Of a stretch of DNA of 64,000 nt, positions 35,201 to 44,300 are shown piece by piece; the stretch's first letter is position 1; every line of letters begins with the position of its first letter. The translations under genes were made by a program, and so were the position numbers. The notes below the pieces were generated by a model. It ran no database searches and was not told the DNA's origin. It was given only the letters and a program-made list of their open reading frames with translations. The stretch spans positions 62,001-126,000 of the forward strand of contig NZ_WNKZ01000001.1 in assembly GCF_009720835.1 (NCBI RefSeq). The letters run 5' to 3'. The stretch comes from Pseudoduganella buxea. Lineage in GTDB: Bacteria > Pseudomonadota > Gammaproteobacteria > Burkholderiales > Burkholderiaceae_D.

Positions 35201-36378
35201 TGAACGTGCGCATGTTCGGCGCGGGCGACCGGGCCGACACCATCGACAGCGCCGGCCAATACGATCTCGTCATCGTCAGCTATGGCCTGCTGCAGCTGGA
35301 GTCGGAACGCTTCACGAAACAGCGCTGGCACACCATCGTGCTGGACGAAGCGCAGGCCATCAAGAACGCCGCCACAAAGCGCTCGCAGGCCGTGATGGCG
35401 CTGCAGGGCGACTTCCGCATGGTGGCCACCGGCACGCCGCTGGAGAACCACCTGGGCGAGCTGTGGAACCTGTTCCGCTTCATCAATCCGGGCCTGCTGG
35501 GGTCCCTGGACCAGTTCAACCTGCGCTTTGCCGGCCCGATCGAGCGGCAGCAGGACCACCGCGCCGAAGTGGGCGCGCGCAACCGGCTGCGCCGCCTGAT
35601 CGGTCCCTTCATCCTGCGCCGCACCAAGACGCAGGTGCTGACGGAGCTGCCGGCCCGTACCGAGATCGTGCAGGAAGTGGAGCTGTCGCCGGAAGAAATG
35701 GCGCTGTACGAATCGCTGCGCCGCGAGGCGCTGGACAAGCTGGCGTCGATCGATGCGCCGGCCGACAAGAAGTCGATGCAGATCCTGGCCGAGATCATGA
35801 AGCTGCGCCGCGCCTGCTGCAACCCGAACCTGGTGGCGCCCGGCCTGAAGCTGGCCAGCAGCAAGCTGGCAGCCTTTGCCGAGCTGCTCGAAGGCCTGCT
35901 GGAAAACCGCCACAAGGTGCTCGTGTTCAGCCAGTTCGTCGACCACCTGGCCCTGATCCGCGAGCACCTGGACTCTCGCGGCATCGGCTACCAGTACCTG
36001 GACGGCGCCACGCCGATGGCCACGCGCAAGCAGCGGGTCGACGCCTTCCAGGCCGGCGAGGGCGACGTCTTCCTCATCAGCCTGAAGGCGGGCGGCGTCG
36101 GCATCAACCTGACGGCGGCCGACTACGTCATCCACATGGATCCATGGTGGAATCCGGCGGTGGAAGACCAGGCCTCGGACCGCGCCCACCGCATGGGCCA
36201 GCAGCGTCCCGTGACGATCTACCGCCTGGTGGCGCGCCACACGATCGAGGAAGGCATCGTCGACCTGCACGGACGCAAGCGCGAACTGGCCGACAGCCTG
36301 CTCGACGGCAGCGACACGGCCGCCCGCATGACGGCCGAGGACATGCTGCGCATGCTGCAGGAAGGCCTGCGCGCCTGA
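32206..36378 (+). CDS. large SNF2-family ATPase/helicase-like protein
   Basis: The protein has 1390 residues. The SNF2 motor fills the last ~430: motif I DDMGLGKTVQALALLLL (about 950-966), motif II DEAQAIKN (about 1047), motif III ATGTPLENHLGELWNLFRFI and the C-terminal DPWWNPAVEDQASDRAHRMG. The first ~900 residues are unlike the motor and lack motifs I know; they include a winged-helix-like start and helical repeats at about 250-480 that look TPR-like. SNF2 proteins translocate on double-stranded DNA to remodel bound proteins. The gene starts directly after the S9 peptidase stop (TAAATG). The partner and role are unknown. Confidence 0.88.
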   Translation: MSDPLHAEFDTLALAEKALLALLALIGDPAGRTALLDMLVKAGVPREDGTPLTVLTLDDHLVKLERLALVTLVVGRGYVCNAKVRWPAIRAAIGAHLLDDLCRAYEAQNPMRQSWDGRYEPRSYRHGVARLRMALLRGLPPPDVMPLLTACMSCYEAAQLHPIVDIFSRPFEPGMLLLVHPVLQDDVLMLLLQHTQREPALAPPVRGFAERHFERRVTADGNVSPALRLALAEQAILCGQLRDATRYLEESDGAMGLFFASAIQVLRGDLRGAIPGFEMALKASRRETGKRKQVFAGVGGYLYMLALLRSGDAKHLKAAESYLDLAVHAQHNPDSPVYIQLSMLRQIRAGTMQTDVVLSRGWEDSAKAPMLACLFQALLYWWLALPQLKQRTAELKDLVQQAEAAGFGLIACQAEGLLGHLGDEAAGARAAALRAKLDLPDMATWFERQEAWQRQLAALINLNQDAPPPAGETRLAWMLVYMPGVGITEIEPREQKRGAKGQWTAGRPIALKRLREDAAQLEYATPQDLRTVNHVVPSRQQYSSGLRYDFDIEATLLALVGHPLLFWYNAPDTRVELQAAAPELLIQRRQGDLWLALQPAITDVNASAIVIKDAPNRLRVVSITDEHRRIASIVGDGLAVPLHAQEQVLAAIGSVSSIVTVQSDIGGGAANAEQADADARLHLHLFPYQQGLKIQVQVRPLPQAGAYYEPGAGAESVIGDVGGKTVQARRNLAGEREAERQLMLKCPVFQQAEPEHGEWLIGQPALCLQLLAELQEIDPATIVVAWPEGEAFKVSKPVHTKQLRLQIKSKKDWFAASGQLQIDEEKVMDLRTLLDLIRAGKSRFVELGDRQYLALSEELHRRLQDLQDFGEDDDAGVKVHQLAAFMLEELAGAVGGLEADQMWRAHVERIAAQAEYRPQLPSTLQADLRDYQREGFEWLARLAHWGVGACLADDMGLGKTVQALALLLLRATGGPTLVVAPTSVCLNWASEAARFAPTLNVRMFGAGDRADTIDSAGQYDLVIVSYGLLQLESERFTKQRWHTIVLDEAQAIKNAATKRSQAVMALQGDFRMVATGTPLENHLGELWNLFRFINPGLLGSLDQFNLRFAGPIERQQDHRAEVGARNRLRRLIGPFILRRTKTQVLTELPARTEIVQEVELSPEEMALYESLRREALDKLASIDAPADKKSMQILAEIMKLRRACCNPNLVAPGLKLASSKLAAFAELLEGLLENRHKVLVFSQFVDHLALIREHLDSRGIGYQYLDGATPMATRKQRVDAFQAGEGDVFLISLKAGGVGINLTAADYVIHMDPWWNPAVEDQASDRAHRMGQQRPVTIYRLVARHTIEEGIVDLHGRKRELADSLLDGSDTAARMTAEDMLRMLQEGLRA

Positions 36379-36392
36379 AGCCCGCAGAAACC

Positions 36393-36405
36393 GGGGACAG
36401 TCCCC
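36393..36405. repeat. GGGGAC-A-GTCCCC palindrome
   Basis: A perfect 6-bp-arm palindrome with one central base sits 14 bp after the SNF2 gene, in the context CCGGGGACAGTCCCCTG. It is related in form to the GGTGTC-N-GACACC motifs at 16.3-16.5 kb, which have the same 13-bp layout. Confidence 0.6.
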
Positions 36406-36485
36406 TGTTTTCAAGCAATGTCGGAAGCGCGCGCTGCCCGTCGCGCCCGCGGGCTATGATGGCCTCCACTGAAAAGGAGCTCATC

Positions 36486-36845
36486 ATGGCCGATACTTTA
36501 TTGCGTGTGTTCGACAGTTTCGAGGTGGCCGAACAGGCCCGGGCAGCGCTGCTGGCTGCCGGCTTCGACCGGGACGACGTGTCGCTGGAATCGACCGGCG
36601 ACGAAGCGGGCCCCGTGCAGGGCAATTTCGCGCTGGACCTGACGGACAAGGACACCCTGCCGCGCGGCAGCGTGAACCGCCAGTCCGACAATTCCGAAAT
36701 GCGCACGGTGGTCCATCGCAACAACTGCATCCTGCAGGTGGAAGTGGCGAACGACCGCGACGGCGCGCGCGCCGCCGGCATCCTGGATCACTACGCCACC
36801 CACGATCACAGCCGTTCTTCCGACAGCCGCCAGAAGAAAGTGTGA
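36486..36845 (+). CDS. small hypothetical protein with ferredoxin-like start
   Basis: This 119-residue protein begins MADTLLRVFDSFEVAEQARA and continues ALLAAGFDRDDVSLES, the beta-alpha pattern seen in GsiB/YflT-like general stress proteins, where a residue-pair strand/helix precedes a charged tail. No membrane segment is present. The tail is hydrophilic (HDHSRSSDSRQKKV). AAAAGGAGC just upstream is a strong ribosome site. Family assignment is uncertain; translation is likely. Confidence 0.72.
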   Translation: MADTLLRVFDSFEVAEQARAALLAAGFDRDDVSLESTGDEAGPVQGNFALDLTDKDTLPRGSVNRQSDNSEMRTVVHRNNCILQVEVANDRDGARAAGILDHYATHDHSRSSDSRQKKV

Positions 36846-36868
36846 CGTCCGAAGGCTCACGCCCCCGC

Positions 36869-36893
36869 GGGAATGGCGCCCGGCGCCATTCCC
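36869..36893. repeat. perfect 12-bp inverted repeat after the small gene
   Basis: GGGAATGGCGCC (36869-36880) and GGCGCCATTCCC (36882-36893) pair perfectly around one C. No T run follows, so it is either a weak terminator for the gene ending at 36845 or a protein-binding palindrome. Confidence 0.6.
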
Positions 36894-36934
36894 CGTCGCT
36901 CGACTACCCCAGCCATTCCATGTAATCATTATGC

Positions 36935-37417
36935 ATGGAACAAGATAACGCCCCCCTCGCCGCCACCCATGGCATGCCGCTGTGCCACAAGGCCTGGACT
37001 GCCTATGTGGACTGCCTGCTGCTGACCGTCGTCATGATCTTCGTGCTGCGGTTCGCCTTCAACTATTCCGAACTGGCCGCCGCCGGCGTGCTGGCTGCAT
37101 CGACCCTCCTGATCGGCTACCGCATCCTGCTGATCCGCAGCGTGCTGCTGTATTACGACGACGTCGGCGTCTGGGTCTACTCGGGCGTGCTGCCTTGGAA
37201 ACGCGGCGTGCGCGGCGTCAAGTGGCGCGACATGGACGAAGCCACCTACGTCACCTCGTTCTGGAGCTGGCTGCTGCGCTCCTACACGGTGCGCATCGGC
37301 CACCGCTTCACCAAGGCCAGCGAGATCCGGCTGACGCATATGGCGCGCGGCAAGCAGGCTGTCGCCACCATCAACGAGCTGCACCAGCACCTGATCCGCA
37401 GCGGACAGATGGCGTGA
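36935..37417 (+). CDS. membrane protein with PH-like domain
   Basis: The 160-residue protein has a short N-terminus, two membrane segments at about residues 28-43 (CLLLTVVMIFVLRFAF) and 48-65 (AGVLAASTLLIGYRILLI), then a soluble domain rich in strands with YDDVGVWVYSGVLPWKRGVR and SYTVRIGHRFTKASEIRLTH. Two membrane helices followed by a bacterial PH (bPH_2/YdbS-like) domain is a common layout. Function is unknown. It lies between unrelated genes and probably has its own promoter in the gap at 36894-36934. Confidence 0.7.
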   Translation: MEQDNAPLAATHGMPLCHKAWTAYVDCLLLTVVMIFVLRFAFNYSELAAAGVLAASTLLIGYRILLIRSVLLYYDDVGVWVYSGVLPWKRGVRGVKWRDMDEATYVTSFWSWLLRSYTVRIGHRFTKASEIRLTHMARGKQAVATINELHQHLIRSGQMA

Positions 37418-37555
37418 GCACACCGGCAAGACGGCCCGCGGGCGTTTGTAGCGGCGTGTAACACAGGCCGCTGGGAGCCGTTAAATAATGATAATCTCGC
37501 ACGCTGCACATACGGGCGGGCCCTCGCGCCGCCCAATATTTTCAAGGCTACACTG

Positions 37556-39415
37556 ATGATCAAGACTAAACTCGCCCTGGCGGCGCTGATGCTGAGCATG
37601 GCGTTCACCCCCGTCGAGGCAGCAAAAAAACCGCAGAAATCGGGCAAGCCGGCCAAGACGGCGCCGGCCAAGAACAAATCGAAGGCGGCCCGCAATGCCG
37701 CCAAGGCGGCCCCCGTCGCCGCCGTGGCGGCCGCCGCGCCGGCCGAGCGGCGCCAGGACCGCGCCTTCGACACCCAGGCCGGCAAATTCCTCACGGCGCT
37801 GTGGAAGATGGACCCGGAATCGGCCATCGCCGTCGGCAAATACGATACCGCCGCCATCATGACGGTGCCGGACCTGGCCACGCGCCAGCTGCAACTGGCC
37901 TTTATCGACGACTGGCTGGCCCGCTTCGACAAGATCGACGCGCGCCAGCTGTCGCCGCGCCAGCGCACCGACATGGGCCTGTTGGTCAACAAGCTGAAAT
38001 CGGACCGCTGGTACCTGACCACGTTCCGCGAATTCGAGTGGAATCCGGCCCTCTACAATATCGCCAGTCCGATCGACTATATCCTGCACACGGAATACGC
38101 AGCCAAGTCGCAGCGCCTGCGCACGCTGCTGAAACGCATTGCCAACGTGCCGGCCTATTACGACGCGGCCCGCGCCAATATCAGCAACCCCACGCGCGAA
38201 CACACGCAGCTGGCCGTCAGCCAGGCGCCCGGCATCGTCGCGCTGCTGGCGGAGCTGGACAAGGAGGCCCAGGCATCCACCCTGGCCGCCAACGAGAAGG
38301 GCCTGTTCGCGCAGCGCATCGCCGCCGCGAAGACGGCCGTGGAAGGCTACGCGGCCTGGCTGTCGGAACTGGACAAGACCTTGGCCACGACGGGTGCGCG
38401 CTCCTTCCGCATCGGCAAGGACCTGTACGAAACCAAGTTCGCCTTCGATATCCAGTCGGCCAGCACGGCCGAACAGACCTACCAGAAGGCGTTGGCCGCG
38501 CGCGAGCAGTTGCTGGCCAATATGGACCGCATCAGCGACGAGCTGTGGCCCAAGTACCTGGCCGGCACGGCCAAGCCGGCGGACCGTTATGCCAAGATCG
38601 GCATGATGATCGACAAGCTGTCGGCCAACCACGTGGCGCCGGAGCGTTTCGTCGACGAGGTCAAGGCACAGATCCCGCAGTTGCAGGACTGGGTCAAGCA
38701 GCATGACCTGCTCAGCCTCGATTCGGACAAGCCGCTGGTGGTGCGCGAAACCCCAGCCTACCAGCGCGGCGTGGCCGGCGCCAGCATCGAGGCGCCGGGA
38801 CCGTACCGCCCGCAGGACCGCACCTACTACAACATCACGCCGCTCGATGGCGCCACGCCGGCCCAGGCCGAGAGCAGCCTGCGCGAATACAACCACTGGA
38901 TCCTGCAGATCCTGAACATGCACGAAGCCATTCCAGGCCACTACGCCCAGCTGGTATATGCGAACAAGTCGCCGTCGCTGGTGAAATCGATCTTCGGCAA
39001 CGGCGCCATGATCGAAGGCTGGGCCGTCTACAGCGAGCGGATGATGCTGGAATCGGGCTATGGCGAAAACGCCCCCGAGATGTGGCTGATGTATTCGAAG
39101 TGGAACCTGCGCAGCGTGACCAACACCATCCTCGACTACAGCGTGCATGTGCTGGGCATGACGCAGGAGCAGTCGCTCGACCTGCTGACGCGCCAGGCCT
39201 TCCAGACGCAGCAGGAAGCCAACGAGAAATGGCGGCGCGTGCAGCTGTCGTCCGTGCAGCTGACCAGCTACTTCAGCGGCTACAGCGAGATCATGGAACT
39301 GCGCGAGGAGCGCCGCCAGGCGCTGGGCAGCAAGTTCTCGCTGAAAGGCTTCCACGAGGAGTTCCTCGGCTACGGCAGCGCGCCCGTCAAGGTGATCCGG
39401 GAACTGATGCAGTAA
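37556..39415 (+). CDS. DUF885 family secreted metallopeptidase-like protein
   Basis: The 619-residue protein starts with a Sec signal (LALAALMLSMAFTPVEA) and a lysine/alanine-rich linker of about 40 residues, then a DUF885 domain. The domain carries the family motif MHEAIPGHYAQLVY at about residue 455, with the HExxxGH-like arrangement that suggests zinc binding, and GNGAMIEGWAVYSERMMLE downstream. DUF885 proteins are related to M32-like carboxypeptidases, but the substrate is not known. A clear terminator follows. An AATAATGATAAT stretch before the gene resembles only half of a Fur box. Confidence 0.85.
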   Translation: MIKTKLALAALMLSMAFTPVEAAKKPQKSGKPAKTAPAKNKSKAARNAAKAAPVAAVAAAAPAERRQDRAFDTQAGKFLTALWKMDPESAIAVGKYDTAAIMTVPDLATRQLQLAFIDDWLARFDKIDARQLSPRQRTDMGLLVNKLKSDRWYLTTFREFEWNPALYNIASPIDYILHTEYAAKSQRLRTLLKRIANVPAYYDAARANISNPTREHTQLAVSQAPGIVALLAELDKEAQASTLAANEKGLFAQRIAAAKTAVEGYAAWLSELDKTLATTGARSFRIGKDLYETKFAFDIQSASTAEQTYQKALAAREQLLANMDRISDELWPKYLAGTAKPADRYAKIGMMIDKLSANHVAPERFVDEVKAQIPQLQDWVKQHDLLSLDSDKPLVVRETPAYQRGVAGASIEAPGPYRPQDRTYYNITPLDGATPAQAESSLREYNHWILQILNMHEAIPGHYAQLVYANKSPSLVKSIFGNGAMIEGWAVYSERMMLESGYGENAPEMWLMYSKWNLRSVTNTILDYSVHVLGMTQEQSLDLLTRQAFQTQQEANEKWRRVQLSSVQLTSYFSGYSEIMELREERRQALGSKFSLKGFHEEFLGYGSAPVKVIRELMQ

Positions 39416-39437
39416 GACTTGCCGTTGGGAACCAGAC

Positions 39438-39464
39438 GCCGGCTTGCGCCGGCGTTTTTTTTGT
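39438..39464 (+). terminator. Rho-independent terminator after the DUF885 gene
   Basis: ACGCCGGC (39438-39445) pairs with GCCGGCGT (39450-39457) around TTGC and is followed by eight T. Confidence 0.88.
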
Positions 39465-39574
39465 GCGGAAACTTGTAGAAAATTGTATCTGAGACAATTG
39501 GTGAGAATTCAGGGAAACGTCGCGTATTAAGATAATGGCTTCGTCTTCACAAGCCAGCGGCGGCAACTACAACC

Positions 39575-40483
39575 ATGAAAACCATTCTTCCATTCCCGAA
39601 AACGTCGAAAATTGCCGGCCAGGCGCTGGCTCTGGGCGCCTTGCTGACCTTGGGCGGTTGCGCCGGCACGGCACCGCAACTGGGTGGCGCACCCACCGTG
39701 GCAACCGGCTCGGCCGGCGGCGCCACCGCCAACAATGCCAACACGGCGCTGGAAAAATGCGACCGCTCGCTGGGTACCCTGAGCGTGGTCGAAGACCAGG
39801 CGTCGTCGTGGTATATCCAGCTGTCGCAATACAAGCTGGGTTCGACCGTGCCCGTGCTGCGCAAGATGATCCAGCAGTCGAATTGCTTCGTCGTCGTCGA
39901 GCGGGGCGCCGCCATGAACAATGTGATGGCCGAGCGCGAACTGGCCGCTTCCGGCGAAATGCGCGCCGGCAGCAAGTTCCAGAAAGGCCAGATGGTTGCG
40001 GCGGACTACACGATGAGCCCCACCATCAACTTCAGCCAGAAGGGCACCCAGGGCATCGGCGGCGCGCTGGGCGGTTTCGGCCTGATCGGCAGCGTGGCCG
40101 GCATGGTCGCCGGCGGCATCAAGGCCAATGAAGCGTCGACCACCTTGCTGATGGTCGACAACCGCTCCGGCGTGCAGCTGGCGGCCGCCGAAGGCAGCGC
40201 CAAGAACTTCGACTTCAGCATGTTCGGCGGCCTGTTCGGCGGCGGCGGCTTCGGTACCGGCGGCGCCTACTCGAATACCCCGGAAGGCAAGATCCTGATC
40301 GCCGCCTTCATGGATTCGTACAACCAGCTGGTCCAGGCCGTACGCAACTACAAGGCGCAGGAAGTGGCGGGCGGCCTGGGTACCGGCGGCGCGCTGGGCG
40401 TCCAGGGCGGCATCACGCCACCGGCCGCATCGGCACTGGCACCAGCCCCGGCACCGGCCAAGAAGACGACAAAGAAGAAATAA
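39575..40483 (+). CDS. CsgG/HfaB-like outer-membrane lipoprotein
   Basis: The 302-residue protein has a lipobox LTLGGC (cysteine 29) and a CsgG-type core: LGSTVPVLRKMIQQSNCFVV, ERGAAMNNVMAERELAASGE and ADYTMSPTINFSQKG. CsgG family members form a nonameric outer-membrane pore for curli export in enterobacteria. The core here is followed by a glycine-rich insert (SMFGGLFGGGGFGTGG) and a proline/alanine/lysine tail. No csgA, csgB, csgE or csgF lies nearby, so it may be a holdfast (HfaB)-like or unrelated secretion pore. It is flanked by terminators. Confidence 0.83.
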   Translation: MKTILPFPKTSKIAGQALALGALLTLGGCAGTAPQLGGAPTVATGSAGGATANNANTALEKCDRSLGTLSVVEDQASSWYIQLSQYKLGSTVPVLRKMIQQSNCFVVVERGAAMNNVMAERELAASGEMRAGSKFQKGQMVAADYTMSPTINFSQKGTQGIGGALGGFGLIGSVAGMVAGGIKANEASTTLLMVDNRSGVQLAAAEGSAKNFDFSMFGGLFGGGGFGTGGAYSNTPEGKILIAAFMDSYNQLVQAVRNYKAQEVAGGLGTGGALGVQGGITPPAASALAPAPAPAKKTTKKK

Positions 40484-40503
40484 TCCGACCTACCGGACCA
40501 GCA

Positions 40504-40533
40504 AACGCCAGCCTTGACGCTGGCGTTTTTTTT
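40504..40533 (+). terminator. Rho-independent terminator after the CsgG-like gene
   Basis: ACGCCAGC (40505-40512) pairs with GCTGGCGT (40519-40526) around CTTGAC and is followed by eight T. It lies between converging genes. Confidence 0.88.
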
Positions 40534-40548
40534 GGGGCCATCGATCCG

Positions 40549-41169
40549 TCAGCGCGGCCGGTGCATGCGAAACAGCTGCGCCGGCGTGACCTCGAAATAG
40601 TCGGCGGGGCCGCCGCCACGCAGGATATGGCCGGCCGCCGCCGTGTCGTACACCCCGTCCTTCAGCGACGCCTGGGCGATATGCACGCCCACCACCTCGC
40701 CCAGCACCAGCCAGGTCCGCACCTTGGTGCCATCGGCGCCTTGCAGCTGCACGATCTGCGTCACCTTGCACTCGAACGACACCGGGCTTTCCGCCACGCG
40801 CGGCGCGGAGACCAGCCGCGAAGCCACCGGCGTCAGGCCGGCCAGCGCGAACTCGTCCACTTCCGGCGGCACGGCCGCACAGCTTTGGTTCATCGCCTCG
40901 GCCAGGGTGCGCGTGGCCAGGTTCCACACGAATTCGCCGGTCTGCTCGACGTTGCGCACCGTGTCCTTGTGGCCGATGCTGGCGAAGCCGACGATGGGCG
41001 GCGTGTAGTTGAAGGCGTTGAAGAAGCTGTACGGCGCCAGGTTCAGGATGCCGGCGCTGTCGCGCGACGAGATCCACCCGATCGGGCGCGGCCCGACGAT
41101 GGCGTTGAAGGGATCGTGCGGCAGGCCGTGGCCGGCGCGCGGTTCGTAGAAGTGGATGGAATCGGTCAT
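40549..41169 (-). CDS. flavin reductase family protein
   Basis: The 206-residue protein has the FMN-binding split-barrel pattern of flavin reductase/flavoredoxin-like proteins: GPRPIGWISSRDSAGILNLA with APYSFFNAFNYTPPIVGFAS, and a GEFVWNLAT segment typical of the family. Such proteins reduce FMN or bind FMN as a prosthetic group to supply electrons to another enzyme, which is not evident here. It is convergent with the CsgG-like gene and divergent from the SWIM-SNF2 gene. Confidence 0.9.
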   Translation of the reverse strand: MTDSIHFYEPRAGHGLPHDPFNAIVGPRPIGWISSRDSAGILNLAPYSFFNAFNYTPPIVGFASIGHKDTVRNVEQTGEFVWNLATRTLAEAMNQSCAAVPPEVDEFALAGLTPVASRLVSAPRVAESPVSFECKVTQIVQLQGADGTKVRTWLVLGEVVGVHIAQASLKDGVYDTAAAGHILRGGGPADYFEVTPAQLFRMHRPR

Positions 41170-41345
41170 GCCGCCACGATAGCAGGGAGTGGGCCTGCGC
41201 GCCTCTTCCCATCGTCGCCGACGACGCTGCGGCCATGGCCGGGCTCACAACCAGCATTCCTGCGCACGCTCAAATGGCGGCAACGAACCGACGCCCCCGC
41301 GCGGCATCGAAGATAATGGTGCCCAGCCTCCTTTTTCCGAATACC

Positions 41346-44300
41346 ATGCACGTCACTCCCCAGATGATCCGCCACGCCTTCGACAGCGGTACGTTTTCAC
41401 GCGGCCAGGGCTATGTGCGTGAGGGCATGGTGCGCTCGGTGCAGGTAGTGGAGAACCGCATCCATGGCGAAGTGTGGGGCAGCGGCCACAATTTCTACGA
41501 GCAAGTCATCCATATCACGGCCAGCCACGGCGGCGGCATCGACGTCGCGGGCGACTGCACCTGCCCCGTGGAGTACAACTGCAAGCACGTGGTGGCCGTG
41601 CTGTTGAACGGCGGGGGCCCGGATATCGCGCTGCACGCTGCCGCACCGGTTCCCAAGCTGTCCGGCCCCGCCCAGCACTGGCTGCACCAGCTGGCCATGC
41701 TGAACGACACGGCGGACCGCGCCGCGGCCGCCGCCAGGCCGGGGCACCGGATCGCCTTCGTGCTGTGCCCGAACACGCGCACGCGCGAGGTCAGCCTGCA
41801 TCTGTGCAAGGCGGCCATGCGCGCCGATGGGGGCATCGCGTCGGCCACCGTGCTGACCGATACCAAGAGCCTGGTCAGCAAGCCGCCGGCGTATGTAAAG
41901 GCCGAGGATGAAATACCGATCGGCCTGTATGCAGCCCTGCGCGCCGTCGCCCCGTTCGACGTCGAGACGCGGCCGGGCGGACGCATCGCCGGGCAGTTGC
42001 TCGACATGCTGGCGGCGCAGGACCGCCTGTGGTGGGCGCCGACGCGGGCCGACCTGAAAGCGGGCCGCACCCAGGCCATCCGCAGGGGGCAGCCACGGCA
42101 TGCCGCCATCGGCTGGCGCCCCATCTGCGAGGAAGGCGGCGCGGTCAGCATCCGCTGGCTGTTCGACGACGGCGAACCGGTCGACCATGTCCTGCCCACG
42201 GAACCGGTGGGCTACCTGCACGAAGGCGCATGGGGCGAGCTGGTGCTGCCGCCGAATATGCGCGCCATACCGATCGAGCGCCTGATGCTGCTGCTGGCCC
42301 AGGCCCCCGTGCTGAACCCCGCGGAACGCGAGGCGATGACGCAGCAGATGATCGAACATGGGCTGGACCGCATCCTGCCGCCACCGGCGGCGCGTCCGTT
42401 GCAGGAACGGCGCGATATCGCCCCCACGCCCCACCTGACCCTGGCGTGCGAGGACCGGTTCAAGCTGACGGGCCGACACCAGTGGCAGGACTATGCGCTC
42501 CTGTTCTTCACCTACGATGGCATCCATGCCGGCGCCGAACCCGGGCCGCCGCTGCGCCGCATCACGGCCGACAGCGTGGAGGTGATCCACCGCGATGAAC
42601 ATGCCGAGCAAAAGGCGGCCGCGCTGCTGGCGGCGATGGGCTTTGCCCCGCTGCCCGGGTCCGATGCGGCGCTCGGCCTGCCCTCCGAAGAGCACTGGCT
42701 GGCCTTTTCCCAGAACGGCATCGCCATCCTGCGCAAGGCCGGCTGGCGCGTGGAGATGGGCGACACCTTCCGCTACGACCTGCGCACCGTCGACGACTGG
42801 TATGCCGACGTGGCCGACGAAGGCGACAAGGGCAATGCCTGGTTCGAGCTGGAACTGGGCATCATCGTCGAGGGCCGCCGCCAGCCCCTGCTGCCGCTGC
42901 TGGTCCAGCTGATCCGCAAGGCGCCGGAGCGCTTCGACCCGGCCGCACTGGCCCGCCACGACGATGCAAGCCGCCTGCTGGTGCAGCTGCCCGACGGCGC
43001 CTTCGTGGCGCTGCCGTGGGGCCGCGTCAAGCCGATCCTCACGATCCTGGGCGAGCTGTTCTTCGACGACCGGGTGGGCGACAGCGTACGCCTGCCCGTC
43101 ATCGACGCGGCCCGCCTGGCCGAGCTGGAAGAGCACGCGCAGCTGCGCTGGATGGGCGGGCAGCGGCTGCGCGCGCTGGGGCGGCGCCTGGGCCAGTTCG
43201 GTGGGGTGCTGCAGGTGGCCCCGCCGGCCGGCCTGCAGGCCACCTTGCGCGACTACCAGGGTGAAGGCCTGGCCTGGATGCAGTTCCTGCGCGAGTATGA
43301 ATTCGGCGGCATCCTGGCCGACGACATGGGCCTGGGCAAGACCGTGCAGACCCTGGCCCATATCCTGATCGAGAAGGAAGCGGGCCGGCTCGACGCCCCC
43401 GCCCTGGTGGTGGTGCCCACCAGCCTGATCGCCAACTGGCGCGCCGAGGCGGCCCGTTTCACGCCCGGCCTGCGCGTGCTGGCCCTGCACGGCAAGGACC
43501 GCCAGGTGCACTACGACAGCATCGGCCAGGCCGACGTCGTGCTGACCACCTACGCACTGCTGCCGCGCGATGAAGCGGCCCTGCGCGCGCTGCGCTTTCA
43601 CCTGCTGATCCTGGACGAATCGCAGTACATCAAGAACAGCCGCGCCAAGGTGGCGCAGACGGCGCGCCTGCTGAACGCCCGCCACCGCCTGTGCCTGACG
43701 GGCACGCCGCTGCAGAACCACCTGGGCGAACTGTGGTCGCAGTTCCATTTCCTGATGCCGGGCCTGCTGGGCGAGGAAAAGGCCTTCAACGCCACCTTCC
43801 GCAAGCCCATCGAAGTCCAGCACGACATGGCCCGCAATGCCTTCCTGACGCGCCGCGTGAAGCCCTTCATGCTGCGCCGGACCAAGGACAAGGTGGCCAG
43901 CGAGCTGCCGCCGAAGACGGAAATCGTGCTGACGGTGGAACTGGGCGGCGCCCAGCGCGACCTGTACGAAACCGTGCGCGTGGCGATGGACAAGAAGGTG
44001 CGCGACGAGATCGAACGCAAGGGCGTGGCGCGCAGCCAGATCGTCATCCTGGAAGCGCTCTTGAAGATGCGCCAGGCCTGCTGCGACCCGCGCCTCGTGA
44101 AGACGGCCGGGCTGGCGAAAAGCGGCGTGGGCTCGGCCAAGCTGACGGCGCTGATGGAGCTGGTCGACACCCTGATGAGCGAGGAGCGCAAGGTGCTGGT
44201 GTTCTCGCAGTTCACCAGCATGCTCGAACTGATCGCAGCCGAACTGCGCCACCGCGCGATCGGCTACGTCACCCTGACGGGCGACACGCAGGACCGCGCC

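Noticed and set aside
30247-36414. A 2055-codon open frame on the minus strand opposite the S9 and SNF2 genes
   Set aside because: It lies fully opposite two genes with clear motifs, has histidine- and glutamine-rich repetitive composition and no domains. Such long mirror frames are common in GC-rich genomes because of third-base bias.
37484-37502. Fur-box-like sequence AATAATGATAATC before the DUF885 gene
   Set aside because: Only the left part of the consensus matches; the right half is absent, and the gene has no link to iron.
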